A DNA stretch of 15,495 nucleotides from Limisphaerales bacterium (GTDB lineage: Bacteria; Verrucomicrobiota; Verrucomicrobiia; Limisphaerales; PALSA-1396), in the NCBI GenBank assembly GCA_003140275.1, contig PLJQ01000400.1, positions 1 to 15,495 of the forward strand, read 5' to 3'. The notes below the pieces were generated by a model, which was not told the DNA's origin, searched no databases, and was given only the letters and a program-made list of their open reading frames with translations. A program made the translations under genes and the position numbers. Positions 14,214 to 15,495 of the stretch are shown piece after piece. Each line of letters opens with the position of its first letter. Positions within the stretch are counted from its first letter, which is position 1.

Positions 14214-15227
14214 ATGAACAAAATTAAATATTTCACGATCCTGTTAACACTGTTGTCCTTTACACTCGACAATCCTGTCCGCGCCGCTGATTGGATCGTT
14301 TACGAGGGCAAGGCCGGTCCCGGCAAAGGCAAACACATCGTCTTCCTCGCCGGTGATGAGGAGTATCGATCCGAAGAGGGACTGCCCCAGCTCGCCAAAA
14401 TTCTCGCCGTGCGACACGGGTTCAAATGCACGCTCCTGTTCTCCGTCAACCCCGCCGACGGCACCATTGATCCGAACAACCAGAACAACATCCCCGGCAT
14501 CGAAGCGCTCGACAACGCCGATCTATGCGTGATGCTCCTCCGCTTCCGCGAATTGCCGGACGACAAGATGAAGCACTTTGTCGATTTCCTGAACGCCGGC
14601 AAACCGATTCTTGGATTGCGTACTTCCACACACGCCTTTTCCTACGATAAGAACAAAGAGAGCCGCTACGCCAAATACGACTGGCGCAGCAAGGATTGGC
14701 CGGGCGGCTTCGGTCAGCAGGTGCTCGGCGACACCTGGATCAGTCATCACGGCAATCACGCCAAGGAAAGCACGCGCGGGATCATCAATGAAAAGATGAA
14801 AAATCATCCGATCCTTAGAGGCGTCGATGACATCTGGGGGCAAACAGATGTCTATGGCATCGTACATCTGACCGCGGACACAAAAGTTTTAGTTTATGGC
14901 CAGGTGCTTGAAGGCATGAAGCCAAGCGACAAACCAGTGGTCGGGAAAAAGAACGAGCCAATGATGCCGTTGGTGTGGATTCGCGATTACATCGGCGAAA
15001 GTGGCAAATCGAACAAAATCATTTGCACAACGATGGGTGCATCCGTTGATCTTGAAAGCGAGGGCTTGCGCCGATTGCTCATCAACTCCTGCTACTGGGG
15101 ACTTGGTCTTGAGAAAAAAATCACTGCAAAAAATAACGTCGATTACGTCGGTGAATACAAGCCGACGTTCTTTGGTTTCGGGAAATTCACGAAAGGCGTC
15201 AAACCCGCCGACCACGAATTGAAATAG
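14214..15227 (+). CDS. secreted ThuA-like domain protein
   Basis: A protein of 337 residues from the ATG at 14214, chosen because it opens directly on a signal peptide (MNKIKYFTILLTLLSFTLDN, then PVRAA); upstream in-frame starts would bury it. The mature part is a ThuA-like, glutamine amidotransferase-like fold: HIVFLAGDEEYRSEEGLPQL (residues 42-61), NADLCVMLLRFRELPDDKMKHF, AGKPILGLRTSTHAF, and DVYGIVHLTADTKVLVYGQV. The family was named from trehalose utilisation, but many PVC members are secreted and of unknown activity. No catalytic Cys-His pair of class I amidotransferases is evident. No ribosome binding site is seen. It stands between two relic genes and its own reading frame is intact. 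Confidence 0.85.
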   Translation: MNKIKYFTILLTLLSFTLDNPVRAADWIVYEGKAGPGKGKHIVFLAGDEEYRSEEGLPQLAKILAVRHGFKCTLLFSVNPADGTIDPNNQNNIPGIEALDNADLCVMLLRFRELPDDKMKHFVDFLNAGKPILGLRTSTHAFSYDKNKESRYAKYDWRSKDWPGGFGQQVLGDTWISHHGNHAKESTRGIINEKMKNHPILRGVDDIWGQTDVYGIVHLTADTKVLVYGQVLEGMKPSDKPVVGKKNEPMMPLVWIRDYIGESGKSNKIICTTMGASVDLESEGLRRLLINSCYWGLGLEKKITAKNNVDYVGEYKPTFFGFGKFTKGVKPADHELK

Positions 15228-15265
15228 CGAGGCTCGGTTCGATCGCAACCAACGTGACCAGTTCC

Positions 15266-15495
15266 ATGATTTGCTTCGATCACAACACCACGACGGCGCT
15301 ACACCCATTGGCGTGACGGGCTTGGCTCGAGGCGAGCGAAAACTTCATCGGCAACGTGCTATCGCTCTGTCGTGAGCGGGAAGTGCCGTTCTTCTGTGAC
15401 GCCGCCCAGTGGATTGGCAAGCTGCCGAAGAAAAGCCTGGGCCATTGCGATTTTGTCATCGACTGCGTCCACAAGTTCGGCCGCCCAAAGGGAAC
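15266..15495 (+). pseudogene. cysteine desulfurase (NifS/IscS-like) relic, runs off the window
   Basis: From the ATG at 15266 one frame reads MICFDHNTTTALHPLA, a stop (TGA 15314-15316), then RAWLEASENFIGN followed directly by VLSLCREREVPFFCDAAQWI and GKLPKKSLGHCDFVIDCVHK. The start matches the family opening FDxNATTPxxPxA. The second part matches the region with the PLP-contacting Asp and Gln (CDAAQ) and the PLP-binding Lys (VHKFGRPKG). About 130 residues between them, including the GNPSS, SGATE and NNETG motifs, are missing, and the join near 15355 is in frame. The TGA is one change from CGA. The product could not be an active desulfurase. The 3' end lies beyond the window. Confidence 0.72.

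Noticed and set aside
1..15495. CRISPR array, transposase, integrase, tRNA or rRNA genes
   Set aside because: Both strands were read for direct-repeat spacing, transposase motifs and tRNA-like ends; none was found.

Overview
The window looks like a chromosomal segment of a Verrucomicrobiota bacterium, most likely from the Pedosphaera/Limisphaera side of the phylum. The grounds are a pseudopilin with the FTLIELLVVI N-terminus and C-terminal H-x9-DG motif typical of PVC bacteria; secreted propeller, DUF1349-like and ThuA-like proteins of types common in Planctomycetes and Verrucomicrobia; weak or absent Shine-Dalgarno sites; and frequent GTG starts. This placement is inference from protein style; no rRNA or tRNA is present.

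Left third (1-4235): a replication and repair cluster on the + strand, dnaX - ybaB - recR - HAD phosphatase, with recR and the HAD gene overlapping as ATGA. It ends tail-to-tail, sharing stop codon bases, with an unrecognised 272-residue protein on the - strand. Two different 7-bp units, each in three tandem copies, sit just before dnaX and ybaB. DnaX has lost three of its four zinc-ligand cysteines and carries an in-phase A AAA AAG slippery heptamer near its 3' end.

Middle (4236-8913): a promoter inside an 11-bp perfect inverted repeat precedes a rhomboid intramembrane protease gene, which is coupled by TGATG to a membrane-anchored C39-like cysteine peptidase gene. A convergent gene follows for a secreted five-bladed-propeller, glycosidase-like protein. 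Its signal peptide is still readable upstream but in another frame, so the gene is frameshifted. A DUF1349-like secreted ConA-fold protein is divergent to it.

Right half (8941-15495): an isovaleryl-type acyl-CoA dehydrogenase, a lone H-x9-DG pseudopilin, a secreted GH9 glycanase with an N-terminal CBM-like domain, a relic zone, a secreted ThuA-like protein, and at the right edge a cysteine desulfurase relic. The relic zone holds a DUF202 (YidH-like) gene with two 1-nt deletions and a nonsense codon, plus a possible antisense fragment of a signalling-protein C-terminus. The desulfurase relic has an in-frame stop and a large internal deletion.

No complete new defence or mobile system is visible: there is no CRISPR array, integrase, transposase or toxin-antitoxin pair. 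The points most worth following are the promoter-flanking inverted repeat with the rhomboid/C39 pair, the DnaX zinc-site loss and slippery site, the paired heptamer repeats, and the cluster of decayed genes.
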